Positions 1 to 9,800 of a stretch of DNA of 38,086 nucleotides are shown piece by piece (positions within the stretch are counted from its first letter, which is position 1; each line of letters begins with the position of its first letter). The notes under the pieces are model-generated. The model was not told where the DNA came from. It saw only the letters and a list, made by a program, of their open reading frames with translations, and made no database searches. This DNA is from Lachnospiraceae bacterium (GTDB taxonomy: Bacteria; Bacillota; Clostridia; Lachnospirales; Lachnospiraceae). The DNA lies in the NCBI GenBank assembly GCA_017392525.1, contig JAFOVD010000035.1, positions 1 to 38,086 on the forward strand, read 5' to 3'. Made by a program: the position numbers and the translations under genes.

Positions 1-736
1 CATCGACATGCTGGTTGCCAAACTAAATGAGCGCTATAAAGTAAATATTGAACTTTGCAAACCAAAGATTCCATTCAAGGAGACCATTATGGGATCTTCT
101 GATGTAGAATACAAATACAAGAAGCAGACCGGTGGACATGGTCAATATGGACATGTTAAGATGCGTTTCTCACCTGATGAAAATCCAGAATGTAGCTATC
201 ATTTCACAGAATGTGTCGTTGGTGGCGCAGTTCCAAAGAATTATTTTCCTGCTGTAGAAAAGGGCTTGGCTGAAGCCGTACTCGCCGGCCCTCTTGCTGG
301 TTACCCAGTCATCGGCGTACACGCAGATCTCTATGATGGTTCCTACCATCCTGTAGATTCTTCTGAAATGGCATTTAAAACTGCCGCTCGAGAAGCATTT
401 AAAAAGGGTGTTATGGAAGCAAAACCAGTTCTGCTTGAACCAATTGAAACACTACGTGTAGAAGTTCCGGATAATTACACCGGCGATGTAATGGGTGATT
501 TAAACAAACGTCGTGGTCGAGTTCTGGGCATGAACCCAACAGAATTCCAAAAGACAGAGATTCTAGCAGAAGTTCCTCTTGCTGAGATGTATGGATATGA
601 TGCTAAGCTTCGTTCTATGACAAGCGGCTCAGGAACTTATTCCTATGAACTGGCCAGATATGAACAGGTTCCAGCAGATGTACAGGCTGCAGAAGTTGAA
701 AGACGCGCAAAGAAATTAGAAGAGTGTGAAGAATAA
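1..736 (+). CDS. EF-G paralogue (EF-G2/FusA2-like GTPase), 3' part only
   Basis: This is the C-terminal part (about 245 residues) of a translational GTPase of the elongation factor G family. The reading frame is open to the left edge, so the ATG at position 8 is internal and the gene starts outside the window. The visible part covers domain IV (QTGGHGQYGHV, then VVGGAVPKNYFPAVEKG) and domain V (GDVMGDLNKRRGRVLGMNP, then AEMYGYDAKLRSMTSGSGTY). It is clearly divergent from the canonical fusA product at 3507-5624 and looks like the second EF-G clade found in many Firmicutes, whose role is less certain than that of FusA. The G domain cannot be seen. A perfect terminator hairpin begins 2 bases after the stop codon, so it ends its transcription unit. 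Confidence 0.9.
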   Translation, partial: IDMLVAKLNERYKVNIELCKPKIPFKETIMGSSDVEYKYKKQTGGHGQYGHVKMRFSPDENPECSYHFTECVVGGAVPKNYFPAVEKGLAEAVLAGPLAGYPVIGVHADLYDGSYHPVDSSEMAFKTAAREAFKKGVMEAKPVLLEPIETLRVEVPDNYTGDVMGDLNKRRGRVLGMNPTEFQKTEILAEVPLAEMYGYDAKLRSMTSGSGTYSYELARYEQVPADVQAAEVERRAKKLEECEE

Positions 737-737
737 C

Positions 738-774
738 AATACGGGGACTGATGAAGAATCAGTCCCCGTATTTT
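738..774 (+). terminator. Intrinsic terminator of the EF-G paralogue
   Basis: A perfect 15-bp inverted repeat (738-752 with 758-772) encloses the five-base loop GAAGA and is followed by TTTT. It starts just after the stop codon at 736. In the reverse direction it could also help stop the minus-strand gene ending at 784, although the T-run on that side is poor. Confidence 0.9.
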
Positions 775-783
775 ATCTATTTA

Positions 784-1215
784 TTATTTATTCATTTTTG
801 CACTCGCCGGAAGTAATAAAAGAATTATATAAACCGATTGAAATATTGGTTGAAATGATATCGCAGCTTTACTATAGACCAATGATTCTGCTTCTTCTAA
901 AACCAAATCCATACTCTTAATTAAAGATATTGTAAATAACGCTCCACCTACAAGTAACACTAAGCAAAACAATTGCTTGTATACAGAATGTACCTTTCCA
1001 TATTCTTCATCACTATAATTTCCGCTAAATCCCTGGCCAAAATATCTCATTTGTCCAGTCATTAACAGATAAACAATTGCAGTCACCATAATAATCGTTA
1101 AATACGATAAATCAAATAGTTGTATACCAATACTTAGATTAGTATAAAGGGCATAACCTAGAACTACTGTAGAAATCAAAATAATCCATACGATTTTAAT
1201 AATAATATTTTTCAT
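784..1215 (-). CDS. Small four-helix membrane protein, function unknown
   Basis: This is a 143-residue protein with four predicted transmembrane segments, roughly residues 5-23, 36-53, 80-99 and 122-137. A polar loop between helices 2 and 3 contains SGNYSDEEYGKVHS. I recognise no family. An earlier GTG at 1224 is in frame but directly abuts AGGAGG. The ATG at 1215 sits 9 bases after that site and was chosen as the start. The gene lies 13 bases downstream of the exported-protein gene at 1229-1867 and is probably cotranscribed with it. A secreted protein paired with a small polytopic membrane protein can be a secreted effector and its membrane partner or immunity protein, but nothing in the sequence proves this. 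Confidence 0.7.
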   Translation of the reverse strand: MKNIIIKIVWIILISTVVLGYALYTNLSIGIQLFDLSYLTIIMVTAIVYLLMTGQMRYFGQGFSGNYSDEEYGKVHSVYKQLFCLVLLVGGALFTISLIKSMDLVLEEAESLVYSKAAISFQPIFQSVYIILLLLPASAKMNK

Positions 1216-1228
1216 AATTATCACCCTC

Positions 1229-1867
1229 CTAATCGAATATAGACGTCTTGATTGTTAGATAGCCTAATGTATTTGTTCCTATTCTTAAATAAAACTGTAC
1301 CCCCGTATTACCATACCCTTTTCTATATAATGCTTTTGACCAAGTACCGTTTCCTATTTCACTATTAACACCATTATTACAGATGCCATAATGATATGTC
1401 CGAATGTAATTATCTGTCGTTTCTGCCGTAACGTAAAGTAACTCATTATTCGGACCACTATTATCTCTCCACGTAATGATCCCAGATTCATTATATCCAA
1501 CCTCTTTACTATATTTCGTCTTACCTGTTGCAGTAACCTTCATCTGATAATAAGTATTCTCTCTATTCGTAAGAGAATACCAATGTTCTTTCTCCTCTAC
1601 TATTATTTTATCAACCGTAACTTCACATTCTAAGTCATCATTTGAAGTACTAACAATATCTTTTTCATCACATACATTTTCATCCACTGCCTCAATAGCT
1701 ACTATCTGACTTGGCCGCACATCTAATTGATCCGCAATAGCATCCCTCTCGATGTAAAACTCCATATTTCCTTCCCCATTAATCGATTCAGATGCTGAAA
1801 CAATAACTGAAGCATTAAATAAAAATAAAAAACATATAGTTACCAATGAAACTAATCTTTTTTTCAT
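1229..1867 (-). CDS. Exported protein with Sec signal peptide, function unknown
   Basis: This is a 212-residue protein with a clear Sec-type signal peptide: a basic start (MKKRL), a hydrophobic core to about residue 18, and a likely cleavage after VSA at residue 25. There is no lipobox cysteine at the cleavage site. The mature part is acidic in its first half, and its C-terminal half is rich in Tyr, Gly, Asn and Thr with the look of beta structure. The start at 1867 has GGGAGG 8 bases upstream. The frame stays open to 1978, but a consensus promoter lies inside that extension, which rules out the longer protein. The gene is followed after 13 bases by the membrane protein gene at 784-1215. I do not recognise the family. 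Confidence 0.75.
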   Translation of the reverse strand: MKKRLVSLVTICFLFLFNASVIVSASESINGEGNMEFYIERDAIADQLDVRPSQIVAIEAVDENVCDEKDIVSTSNDDLECEVTVDKIIVEEKEHWYSLTNRENTYYQMKVTATGKTKYSKEVGYNESGIITWRDNSGPNNELLYVTAETTDNYIRTYHYGICNNGVNSEIGNGTWSKALYRKGYGNTGVQFYLRIGTNTLGYLTIKTSIFD

Positions 1868-1907
1868 ATTCGGACCTCCCCTATACAATATATGTATGTT
1901 ACAAAAA

Positions 1908-1936
1908 ATTATACTCCATATCTGCATAATCGTCAA
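1908..1936 (-). promoter_or_regulatory. Sigma-A promoter of the exported/membrane protein pair
   Basis: On the minus strand, TTGACG (1931-1936) and TATAAT (1908-1913) are separated by 17 bases. The predicted start of transcription, near 1901, leaves a leader of about 35 bases before the GGGAGG site and the ATG at 1867. Confidence 0.8.
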
Positions 1937-2059
1937 TAACGCCTCATCTAGCCAGCTTGCATTGAGCATCATGTTCATCTGTAATCTTTGGGTTCAAAAT
2001 ATATATAAATAGAATCAATATAAAATTTGGAGCACAAAACTATCCTGATAAATGACGTT

Positions 2060-2095
2060 AAAAAGCCCTTCCGAAGAAAACCTCGGAAGGGCTTT
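2060..2095 (-). terminator. Intrinsic terminator of tuf
   Basis: A perfect 13-bp stem (2062-2074 with 2083-2095) with an 8-base loop is followed on the minus strand by a T-run (2060-2064). It lies about 34 bases past the tuf stop codon, so the translation-factor block ends here and does not continue into an S10-type ribosomal operon. Confidence 0.92.
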
Positions 2096-2128
2096 AATAT
2101 CATAGATTTTATCTATTATCGACTAAAA

Positions 2129-3316
2129 TTACTCGATAACAGAAGCAACTCTACCAGAACCTACTGTACGTCCACCTTCACGGATAGCGAATGTAAGACC
2201 CTGTTCCATAGCTACTGGATGGATAAGTTCGATAGTCATTTCTACGTTATCACCAGGCATGCACATTTCTGTACCAGCTGGTAATTCGATAACACCAGTA
2301 ACGTCAGTTGTTCTGAAGTAGAACTGTGGACGGTAGTTGTTGAAGAATGGAGTATGACGTCCACCTTCGTCCTTTGTTAATACGTAAACCTGAGCTGTGA
2401 ACTTCTTGTGGCAAGTAACTGAACCTGGCTTAGCAAGAACCTGTCCACGCTCGATTTCTGTACGGTCAACACCACGAAGAAGTGCACCGATGTTATCACC
2501 AGCCATAGCCTGGTCTAACTGCTTACGGAACATTTCGATACCTGTACATACAGTCTTCTTAACATCTTCATGGATACCAAGGATTTCAACTTCGTCATTA
2601 AGTACAAGTGTACCACGCTCTACTCTACCTGTTGCAACAGTACCACGACCTGTGATTGTGAATACGTCTTCTACAGGCATAAGGAATGGCTTATCTGTAT
2701 CACGTTCTGGATCTGGGATGTAAGAATCAACAGTATCCATAAGTTCCATGATCTTGTCGCCCCATTCTCCGTTAGGATCTTCAAGAGCCTTAAGAGCAGA
2801 ACCCTTGATGATTGGGCAATCTGTGAAGCCATATTCTTCAAGCTGTTCTGTAACTTCCATTTCTACTAATTCAACAAGTTCTTCATCATCAACCATGTCG
2901 CACTTGTTAAGGAATACTACGATGTAAGGTACACCTACCTGACGAGACAGAAGGATGTGTTCCTTTGTCTGAGCCATAACACCGTCAGTAGCTGCTACTA
3001 CAAGGATAGCACCATCCATCTGAGCAGCACCAGTGATCATGTTATTTACATAATCAGCATGGCCAGGGCAGTCAACGTGTGCATAGTGTCTCTTCTCTGT
3101 CTGATACTCGATGTGAGCTGTAGAGATTGTGATACCTCTTTCACGTTCTTCTGGAGCCTTATCGATGTTTTCGAAATCTACCTTAGCGTTACCTTCTACT
3201 CTTTCAGAAAGTACTCTAGAGATAGCAGCTGTTAAAGTTGTTTTACCGTGATCTACGTGTCCGATTGTACCAATGTTACAATGTGGCTTTGATCTCTCAA
3301 ATTTTTCCTTTGCCAT
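2129..3316 (-). CDS. tuf: Elongation factor Tu
   Basis: EF-Tu delivers aminoacyl-tRNA to the ribosomal A site as a GTP complex in the cytoplasm. The 395-residue length is standard. The G-domain motifs are intact: GHVDHGKT at 19-26, RGITIS at 60-65, DCPGH at 82-86 and NKCD at 137-140. Domains 2 and 3 follow, ending in [10 protein letters not shown]. The ATG is preceded by AAGGAGG. It is the last gene of the block and is separated from fusA by 190 bases that hold its own promoter and a structured leader, so it can be expressed independently of fusA. Confidence 0.98.
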   Translation of the reverse strand: MAKEKFERSKPHCNIGTIGHVDHGKTTLTAAISRVLSERVEGNAKVDFENIDKAPEERERGITISTAHIEYQTEKRHYAHVDCPGHADYVNNMITGAAQMDGAILVVAATDGVMAQTKEHILLSRQVGVPYIVVFLNKCDMVDDEELVELVEMEVTEQLEEYGFTDCPIIKGSALKALEDPNGEWGDKIMELMDTVDSYIPDPERDTDKPFLMPVEDVFTITGRGTVATGRVERGTLVLNDEVEILGIHEDVKKTVCTGIEMFRKQLDQAMAGDNIGALLRGVDRTEIERGQVLAKPGSVTCHKKFTAQVYVLTKDEGGRHTPFFNNYRPQFYFRTTDVTGVIELPAGTEMCMPGDNVEMTIELIHPVAMEQGLTFAIREGGRTVGSGRVASVIE

Positions 3317-3340
3317 TTTAAACTTCCTCCTTAGGTTAGT

Positions 3341-3408
3341 GCCCGTTTTGGGCTAGGTTCGTTTTTAAATTCGCCGGGCGAAAGGCATTCCGCCCGTCGA
3401 CACTCGAC
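3341..3408 (-). promoter_or_regulatory. Structured 5' leader of tuf (three small hairpins)
   Basis: Between the tuf promoter and its ribosome binding site the minus strand can form three consecutive short hairpins: GTCGA/TCGAC (3396-3408), GGGCG/CGCCC (3376-3395) and GCCC/GGGC (3341-3353). None is followed by a T-run. Whether they control translation or mRNA stability is unknown. Confidence 0.4.
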
Positions 3409-3416
3409 TAATTCCG

Positions 3417-3445
3417 ATTATATACGGAAAAGCCTATTTTTTCAA
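3417..3445 (-). promoter_or_regulatory. Sigma-A promoter of tuf
   Basis: On the minus strand, TTGAAA (3440-3445) and TATAAT (3417-3422) are 17 bases apart. The -10 sits in the loop of a short TTCCG/CGGAA inverted repeat. The predicted leader is about 93 bases. No convincing terminator separates fusA from this promoter, so tuf may also receive readthrough. Confidence 0.82.
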
Positions 3446-3506
3446 TATTTTTTGTGAAGAATTGTCCTAGGGAAATCCTTCATATATCAGAACGAAATTC
3501 TGCTAA

Positions 3507-5624
3507 TTACATAGCGTGTTCGCTGATAACCTTATCCTGAACGCTCTTTGGAGCTGGTTCATACTTCTCGAAGAACATAGAGTAGTTACCACGTCCCTGT
3601 GTAGAAGAACGAAGCTCTGTAGAGTAACCGAACATTTCTGAAAGTGGAACAAGCGCTCTAACGATCTTACCACCGCCGAGGTCATCCATACCTTCAATCT
3701 GTCCACGCTTAGCGTTCAATGATCCGATTACATCACCCATGTATTCTTCTGGCATTGTTACTTCTACCTTCATGATAGGTTCAAGTAATACAGCACCACC
3801 CTGCTTCATAGCATCTTTCATAGCCATAGAACCAGCGATGTGGAATGCCATTTCTGAAGAATCGACTTCATGGTAAGAACCATCGTATACAGTAGCTGAA
3901 ATACCAACAACTGGGAATCCAGCAAGCATACCTGCCTGAGCAGCTTCTTCGATACCTTCGCCTACAGCTGGGATATATTCCTTAGGAATAGCACCACCAA
4001 CTACAGTAGATTCGAACTTGAATGTTTCTTCACCGTTAGCATCCATAGGTTCAAACTTAACCTTACAGTGACCATACTGACCACGACCACCTGACTGCTT
4101 AGCATACTTGCTATCAATGTCAACTGGCTTTGTAATAGTTTCCTTGTATGCAACCTGAGGTGCACCTACGTTAGCTTCTACCTTGAATTCTCTAAGAAGA
4201 CGGTCAACAATAACTTCAAGGTGAAGCTCACCCATTCCGGCGATAATTGTCTGACCTGTTTCAGCATCTGTATGAGCACTGAATGTAGGATCTTCTTCAG
4301 CGAGCTTAGCAAGAGCCTCACCCATCTTACCCTGATCATTCTTTGTCTTAGGTTCGATAGCAAGCTCGATAACTGGCTCTGGGAATTCCATAGACTCAAG
4401 GATTACTGGATGCTGTTCATCACAGATTGTATCACCAGTTGTTGTGATCTTAAGACCAACAGCAGCTGCGATATCACCAGCGTATACCTTGTCGATTTCT
4501 GTTCTTTCGTTAGCGTGCATCTGAAGGATACGACCAACACGTTCCTTCTTGTTCTTAGTAGCATTGAGGATATATGAACCTGAATTCAATGTACCTGCAT
4601 ATACTCTGAAGAATGCGAGCTTACCTACGAAAGGATCTGTCATAATCTTGAATGCAAGTGCTGCGAATGGCTCTTCATCAGATGAAGGAACTGTAAGTTC
4701 ATTTCCATCCATATCTGTACCCTGAATATCAGGTACATCTGTTGGAGCTGGCATGTATTCAACAACACCATCAAGTAACTTCTGTACACCCTTGTTCTTA
4801 TAAGCAGAACCGCAGTATACAGGAACTGCCTCAGATGCGATTGTAGCTCTACGAAGAACTGCCTTCATCTCGTCGATAGATGGCTCTTCTCCTTCAAGAT
4901 ACATCATCATAAGGTCATCATCGAGTTCACAAATCTTTTCAACAAGGTTTGTATGCCACTCATCAGCAAGATCCTTTAAGTCATCAGGAATCTCTGTGAT
5001 TTCGATGTCCTTACCTTCATCATCTTTATAATAATATGCATCCATTTCGAATAAGTCGATAAGACCCTTGAAGTCATCTTCTGCTCCGATTGGAATCTGT
5101 ACTGGGATAGCATTCTTGCCAAGACGATCGATAATTGTCTGTACTGACATGAAGAAGTCAGCACCCATCTTATCCATCTTGTTAATGAATGCCATACGTG
5201 GTACGTGGTATGTATCAGCCTGACGCCATACGTTCTCAGACTGTGGTTCTACACCAGCCTTAGCATCGAATACACCAACGGCTCCATCAAGTACACGAAG
5301 TGAACGCTCTACTTCTACAGTAAAGTCAACGTGACCAGGAGTATCGATGATATTGATACGGTGCTCTTTTGCACCTGGCTTAACCTTATGGTGATCTTCA
5401 AGTGTCCAATGACATGTTGTAGCAGCAGATGTGATTGTGATACCACGCTCTTTTTCCTGCTCCATCCAGTCCATTGTAGATGCACCGTCATGAGTTTCAC
5501 CAATCTTGTAGTTTACACCAGTATAATAAAGGATACGCTCTGTTAATGTTGTTTTACCAGCATCGATATGAGCCATGATACCAATATTTCTGGTTCTATC
5601 CAGTGGATATTCTCTTCCAGCCAA
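3507..5624 (-). CDS. fusA: Elongation factor G (canonical)
   Basis: EF-G is the GTPase that drives ribosomal translocation and, with RRF, ribosome recycling. The 705-residue length is normal. G-domain motifs are AHIDAGKTT at 18-26, [11 protein letters not shown] at 60-70, DTPGH at 94-98 and NKMD at 148-151. Domain IV shows [10 protein letters not shown] and [17 protein letters not shown]. The start is TTG at 5622-5624: AGGAGG lies 8 bases upstream, and the next residues ([14 protein letters not shown]) match the usual N-terminus. The gene follows rpsG by 47 bases in the rpsL-rpsG-fusA order typical of bacteria. Confidence 0.98.
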   Translation of the reverse strand: MAGREYPLDRTRNIGIMAHIDAGKTTLTERILYYTGVNYKIGETHDGASTMDWMEQEKERGITITSAATTCHWTLEDHHKVKPGAKEHRINIIDTPGHVDFTVEVERSLRVLDGAVGVFDAKAGVEPQSENVWRQADTYHVPRMAFINKMDKMGADFFMSVQTIIDRLGKNAIPVQIPIGAEDDFKGLIDLFEMDAYYYKDDEGKDIEITEIPDDLKDLADEWHTNLVEKICELDDDLMMMYLEGEEPSIDEMKAVLRRATIASEAVPVYCGSAYKNKGVQKLLDGVVEYMPAPTDVPDIQGTDMDGNELTVPSSDEEPFAALAFKIMTDPFVGKLAFFRVYAGTLNSGSYILNATKNKKERVGRILQMHANERTEIDKVYAGDIAAAVGLKITTTGDTICDEQHPVILESMEFPEPVIELAIEPKTKNDQGKMGEALAKLAEEDPTFSAHTDAETGQTIIAGMGELHLEVIVDRLLREFKVEANVGAPQVAYKETITKPVDIDSKYAKQSGGRGQYGHCKVKFEPMDANGEETFKFESTVVGGAIPKEYIPAVGEGIEEAAQAGMLAGFPVVGISATVYDGSYHEVDSSEMAFHIAGSMAMKDAMKQGGAVLLEPIMKVEVTMPEEYMGDVIGSLNAKRGQIEGMDDLGGGKIVRALVPLSEMFGYSTELRSSTQGRGNYSMFFEKYEPAPKSVQDKVISEHAM

Positions 5625-5671
5625 GATTTTTTCCTCCTATTACAATTTCAAAAATGCTTTTAATTCTGAAA

Positions 5672-6142
5672 TTAGAATCTGTAATGTGCGAAAGCCTTGT
5701 TTGCTTCTGCCATTCTGTGCATTTCTTCTTTACGCTTTACAGCTGCACCAGTATTGCCTGCTGCATCCATAATTTCGTTAGCCAAACGCTCTTCCATTGT
5801 CTTTTCACTTCTCTTACGAGAAAACATTGTTAACCAACGAAGACCAAGAGCCTGACGACGATCAGGTCTAACCTCGATAGGTACCTGATATGTAGCACCA
5901 CCAATACGTCTAGCCTTAACTTCAAGTACAGGCATAACGTTGTTCATTGCTTCCTCGAATACTTCGAGAGCTGGGCGCTCCATCTTTTCTTCAACTTTAG
6001 CGAATGCTCCGTACACGATCTTCTGAGCTACGCCCTTCTTACCATCAAGCATGATATTGTTGACAAGCTTAGTAACGACCTTGCTGTTATAGATTGGATC
6101 CGCTAATACGTCTCTTTTCTGAGTATGTCCTTTACGTGGCAC
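5672..6142 (-). CDS. rpsG: 30S ribosomal protein S7
   Basis: S7 is a primary 16S rRNA-binding protein of the 30S head. The 156-residue product has the standard length and sequence ([15 protein letters not shown] at the start, then [12 protein letters not shown]). The start is GTG at 6140-6142, with AAGGAGG about 8 bases upstream. The open frame continues 7 codons further to an ATG at 6163, but that ATG precedes the ribosome binding site. The gene lies 174 bases downstream of rpsL; the gap contains a potential hairpin that could be an S7-responsive element. Confidence 0.97.
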   Translation of the reverse strand: MPRKGHTQKRDVLADPIYNSKVVTKLVNNIMLDGKKGVAQKIVYGAFAKVEEKMERPALEVFEEAMNNVMPVLEVKARRIGGATYQVPIEVRPDRRQALGLRWLTMFSRKRSEKTMEERLANEIMDAAGNTGAAVKRKEEMHRMAEANKAFAHYRF

Positions 6143-6214
6143 GGTACTTCCCTCCTTAATCATTATTATTGTTTTCGATTAAATCAACGGTACTCACATT
6201 TACGTGTTCGTGCT

Positions 6215-6262
6215 GTATTTATTAGTGAAAATAAATCCAAACACTAAACCATTTGTAAATAC
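6215..6262 (-). promoter_or_regulatory. Potential long hairpin in the rpsL-rpsG intergenic region
   Basis: On the minus strand the arm at 6242-6262 (two pieces, TAAATAC-type and CACTAA-type, separated by an 8-base bulge) is complementary to the continuous arm at 6215-6227. This gives 13 base pairs around a 14-base loop. There is no T-run, so it is not a terminator. Its place just upstream of rpsG fits an autoregulatory S7 leader, but this is only inferred from position. Confidence 0.4.
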
Positions 6263-6316
6263 AATTGCTTTTTACATGCGTACTATGACGCGTTACTAAT
6301 CAACTCTAAATTCGAA

Positions 6317-6736
6317 TTACTTAGATGCCTTTGGCTTCTTAGCACCGTACTTAGAACGACCCTGCTTACGATCTGCCACACCTGCAGTATCTAATGTACC
6401 ACGGATGATATGGTAACGTGTACCAGGCAAATCCTTAACTCTTCCACCACGGATAAGAACAACGCTATGTTCCTGAAGGTTGTGACCTTCACCAGGGATG
6501 TAGCTTGTTACTTCGATTCCGTTTGAGAGACGAACTCTGGCGATCTTACGAAGAGCTGAGTTAGGCTTCTTAGGTGTTGCAGTCTTAACAGCTGTACATA
6601 CACCTCTCTTCTGTGGAGAAGGAGTATCTGTAGACTTCTTCTGTAAAGAGTTGTAACCCTTCTGAAGTGCTGGGGAGTTAGACTTCTTCTGAGAAGAATG
6701 ACGTCCCTTTCTAACTAACTGGTTAAATGTTGGCAT
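6317..6736 (-). CDS. rpsL: 30S ribosomal protein S12
   Basis: S12 sits at the decoding centre of the 30S subunit. The 139-residue product starts at [12 protein letters not shown] and carries the Firmicutes-type lysine/serine-rich insert at about residues 15-42. The streptomycin-relevant lysines are wild type: K57 in [11 protein letters not shown] and K101 in [13 protein letters not shown], matching E. coli K42 and K87. AGGAGGTG lies before the ATG at 6736. The frame stays open to 6811, but those codons fall in the leader and lack a binding site. Transcription starts from the promoter embedded in the rpoC terminator. Confidence 0.97.
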   Translation of the reverse strand: MPTFNQLVRKGRHSSQKKSNSPALQKGYNSLQKKSTDTPSPQKRGVCTAVKTATPKKPNSALRKIARVRLSNGIEVTSYIPGEGHNLQEHSVVLIRGGRVKDLPGTRYHIIRGTLDTAGVADRKQGRSKYGAKKPKASK

Positions 6737-6811
6737 TACTTTCACCTCCTGTTTTATTTCGTTGATAGATTTCTCCAGCAATTCTAGCAACAAATGTCTA
6801 GATTTGCGCAT

Positions 6812-6858
6812 AAAGAAACCTATGCACGCTAGAATATTATATTCTCGTGCATAGGTTT
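6812..6858 (-). terminator. Terminator of rpoBC, overlapping the rpsL promoter
   Basis: A long inverted repeat lies 21 bases past the rpoC stop. The outer arms 6816-6828 and 6846-6858 pair perfectly (13 bp). The inner arms 6831-6837 and 6839-6845 add 7 bp, with a two-base bulge (6829-6830). On the minus strand it is followed by TTTCTTT. The rpsL -10 box is at the centre of this repeat and the -35 box abuts its outer edge. Confidence 0.8.
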
Positions 6859-6864
6859 TGTCAA
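6836..6864 (-). promoter_or_regulatory. Sigma-A promoter of rpsL-rpsG-fusA
   Basis: A perfect consensus promoter on the minus strand: TTGACA (6859-6864), 17 bases, TATAAT (6836-6841). The spacer is the left arm of the rpoC terminator and the -10 lies at its centre. The leader to the rpsL ATG is about 93 bases. Confidence 0.9.
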
Positions 6865-6879
6865 GAAATTTTATATGAA

Positions 6880-9800
6880 TTATTCAGCAGTCCCGCCGTC
6901 GATGTCGATTGCAACAACCGCATCTTCTGGGACATTCATAATTGTTTCTTCTGTAGCTTCTGCATTCTCGTCAGCTTCTTCTACTACTTCAACTTCTCCG
7001 AGCTTCTGCTCCATTTCGAAGTTCTTATCTGTAGAAAGAGAAATATCTCTATATCTCTTCATACCTGTACCTGCAGGAATCAGCTTACCGATAATTACAT
7101 TTTCCTTAAGACCGATCAATGGATCAACCTTACCCTTGATAGCTGCATCTGTCAGAACCTTTGTTGTTTCCTGGAAGGAAGCAGCTGAAAGGAATGAGTT
7201 TGTAGCAAGGGAAGCCTTTGTGATACCAAGGAGTTCCTGTGTACCAGTTGCAGGCATCTTGCCTTCAGCTTCAAGTCTTTCATTCATATCTTCGAAATCA
7301 AGCTTATCCATCAGTGTTCCTGGGAGCACATCTGAATCACCGTTATCTTCGACACGAATCTTCTTCATCATCTGACGAACAAGCATTTCAATATGCTTAT
7401 CGTTGATATCTACACCCTGAAGACGGTATACTCTCTGAACTTCACGAAGCATGTAATCCTGTACCGCACGAGGTCCCTTGATCTTCAAGATATCCTGTGG
7501 ATATACAGAACCTTCTGTAATTTCATCACCTGCTTCAAGCATATCGCCATCATGAACCTTAATACGTGATCCATAAGGGATTAAGTATGTCTTAACCTCT
7601 CCATCTTCCGGATTAGTTACAGTTACTTCACGTTTCTTCTTGCTATCCTTAACTTCTGCCTTACCAGCAATTTCAGTGATAATAGCAAGACCCTTTGGCT
7701 TACGAGCCTCAAAAAGTTCTTCTACTCGAGGAAGACCCTGAGTAATATCAGTACCAGCGACACCACCGGAGTGGAATGTTCTCATTGTAAGCTGTGTACC
7801 AGGTTCACCGATAGACTGAGCTGCGATGATACCAACAGCTTCACCAACCTGTACTGCCTGTCCTGTTGCCATGTTGGCACCATAACACTTAGCACAAACA
7901 CCATTCTTAGAACGGCATGAAAGAACTGTTCTGATCTTCAGCTTATCAATTGGATTACCGTTTGCATCAACACCTTCTTTAATGATACGTGCTGCTCTTG
8001 CAGGAGTAATCATATGATTAGCCTTAACGATTACATTGCCATCCTTATCACAAACTGTTTCACATGTGAAACGTCCTGTGATACGATCCTGCAACTTCTC
8101 GATTTCTTCTTCTCCATCAACGAATGCGGAAACAACCATACCCGGAAGTTCACGATCTGTGCCTTCGACACAGTCCATTTCACGAACAATAAGTTCCTGT
8201 GAAACGTCAACCATTCGACGAGTCAAGTATCCGGAATCGGCTGTTCGAAGAGCAGTATCGGACATACCCTTACGAGCACCATGTGCGGACATGAAGTATT
8301 CCAGTACATCAAGACCTTCTCGGAAGTTTGACTTGATAGGAAGTTCGATTGTTCTACCAGTTGTATCAGCCATCAAGCCTCGCATACCGGCAAGCTGCTT
8401 AATCTGACTGTTAGAACCACGGGCACCAGAGTCAGCCATCATGAAGATGTTGTTGTACTTATCCAAACCTGAAATCAGTGCATCTGTAAGCTCATCATCG
8501 GCTTCTTTCCATGTTGCAACAACTTCCTTATAACGTTCTTCATCTGTGATACGACCACGCTTGTAGTTCAAGTTAATCTTAGCAACTGTTTCTTCTGCTT
8601 CAGAAATAAGTGAATCCTTCTGCTCTGGGATAGTCATATCTGAGATAGAAACTGTCATCGCAGCGATTGTTGAATACTTATAACCGATAGCCTTGATATC
8701 ATCAAGAACTTCTGCTGTCTTTGTAGCACCGTGAGTATTGATTACATGTTCCAGAATTCCCTTTAATTCCTTCTTACGTACAAGGAAGTCAATCTCAGGT
8801 ACCAACTCATTTTCAGGATTTGTACGATCTACATATCCAAGATCCTGAGGAATGATTTCATTGAAGAGACATCTACCAAGAGATGTGTCAACAATCTTAG
8901 ACTTTAATGTTCCATCAGCTTCTTCCTTCTGGAAACGAACCTTAATCTTACTCTGAAGAGTGATTTCATGGTTAGCGTAAGCCATTACAGCTTCGTTAAC
9001 ATCTTTGAAGCACATTCCTTCACCCTTCTCGCCATCACGCTGCTGTGTCAAATAGTAAACACCAAGTACCATATCCTGAGAAGGAACGGCAACTACACCA
9101 CCATCGGAAGGCTTAAGTAAGTTGTTAGGTGACAGAAGCATGAAACGGCACTCAGCCTGAGCTTCTGCTGTAAGTGGCAGATGGGCAGCCATCTGGTCAC
9201 CATCGAAATCGGCATTGTAAGCTGCACAAACAAGTGGGTGAAGCTTAATAGCCTTACCTTCTACAAGGATAGGCTCGAATGCCTGAATACCAAGTCTATG
9301 AAGTGTAGGAGCACGGTTCAACATAACCGGATGCTCTTTAATGACATCTTCAAGGATGTCCCAAACTTCCGGCTGAAGTCTCTCAACCATCTTCTTAGCA
9401 CTCTTAATATTATGCGCTGTACCATTCTGTACAAGTTCCTTCATAACGAAAGGCTTGAATAACTCAATTGCCATTTCCTTAGGAAGACCGCACTGATAAA
9501 TCTTTAATTCTGGTCCAACGACGATAACTGAACGTCCTGAATAATCGACACGCTTACCAAGCAAGTTCTGACGGAAACGTCCACCCTTACCTTTAAGCAT
9601 ATCAGACAGAGACTTAAGTGCTCGGTTACCAGGGCCAGTTACTGCACGTCCACGACGACCGTTGTCGATAAGAGCATCTACAGCTTCCTGAAGCATTCTC
9701 TTTTCGTTACGTACAATGATATCTGGAGCCTTCAATTCAAGAAGTCTTCTCAGACGGTTATTTCTGTTAATGATTCTACGATACAAATCGTTCAAATCAG

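Noticed and set aside
726-920. 64-residue frame on the + strand after the EF-G paralogue
   Set aside because: It starts inside the end of the EF-G gene, runs through the terminator hairpin and is antisense to the membrane protein gene.
1868-1978. Longer start for the exported protein
   Set aside because: The extension contains the consensus promoter, and the signal peptide begins exactly at the ATG at 1867.
6737-6811. N-terminal extension of S12 or a leader peptide before rpsL
   Set aside because: It is in frame and open, but the ATG at 6811 lacks a binding site and AGGAGGTG lies directly before the true S12 start at 6736.
6875-7375. 166-residue open frame on the + strand
   Set aside because: It is antisense to the 3' end of rpoC, is serine-rich as expected from the reverse of rpoC codons, and has no family resemblance.
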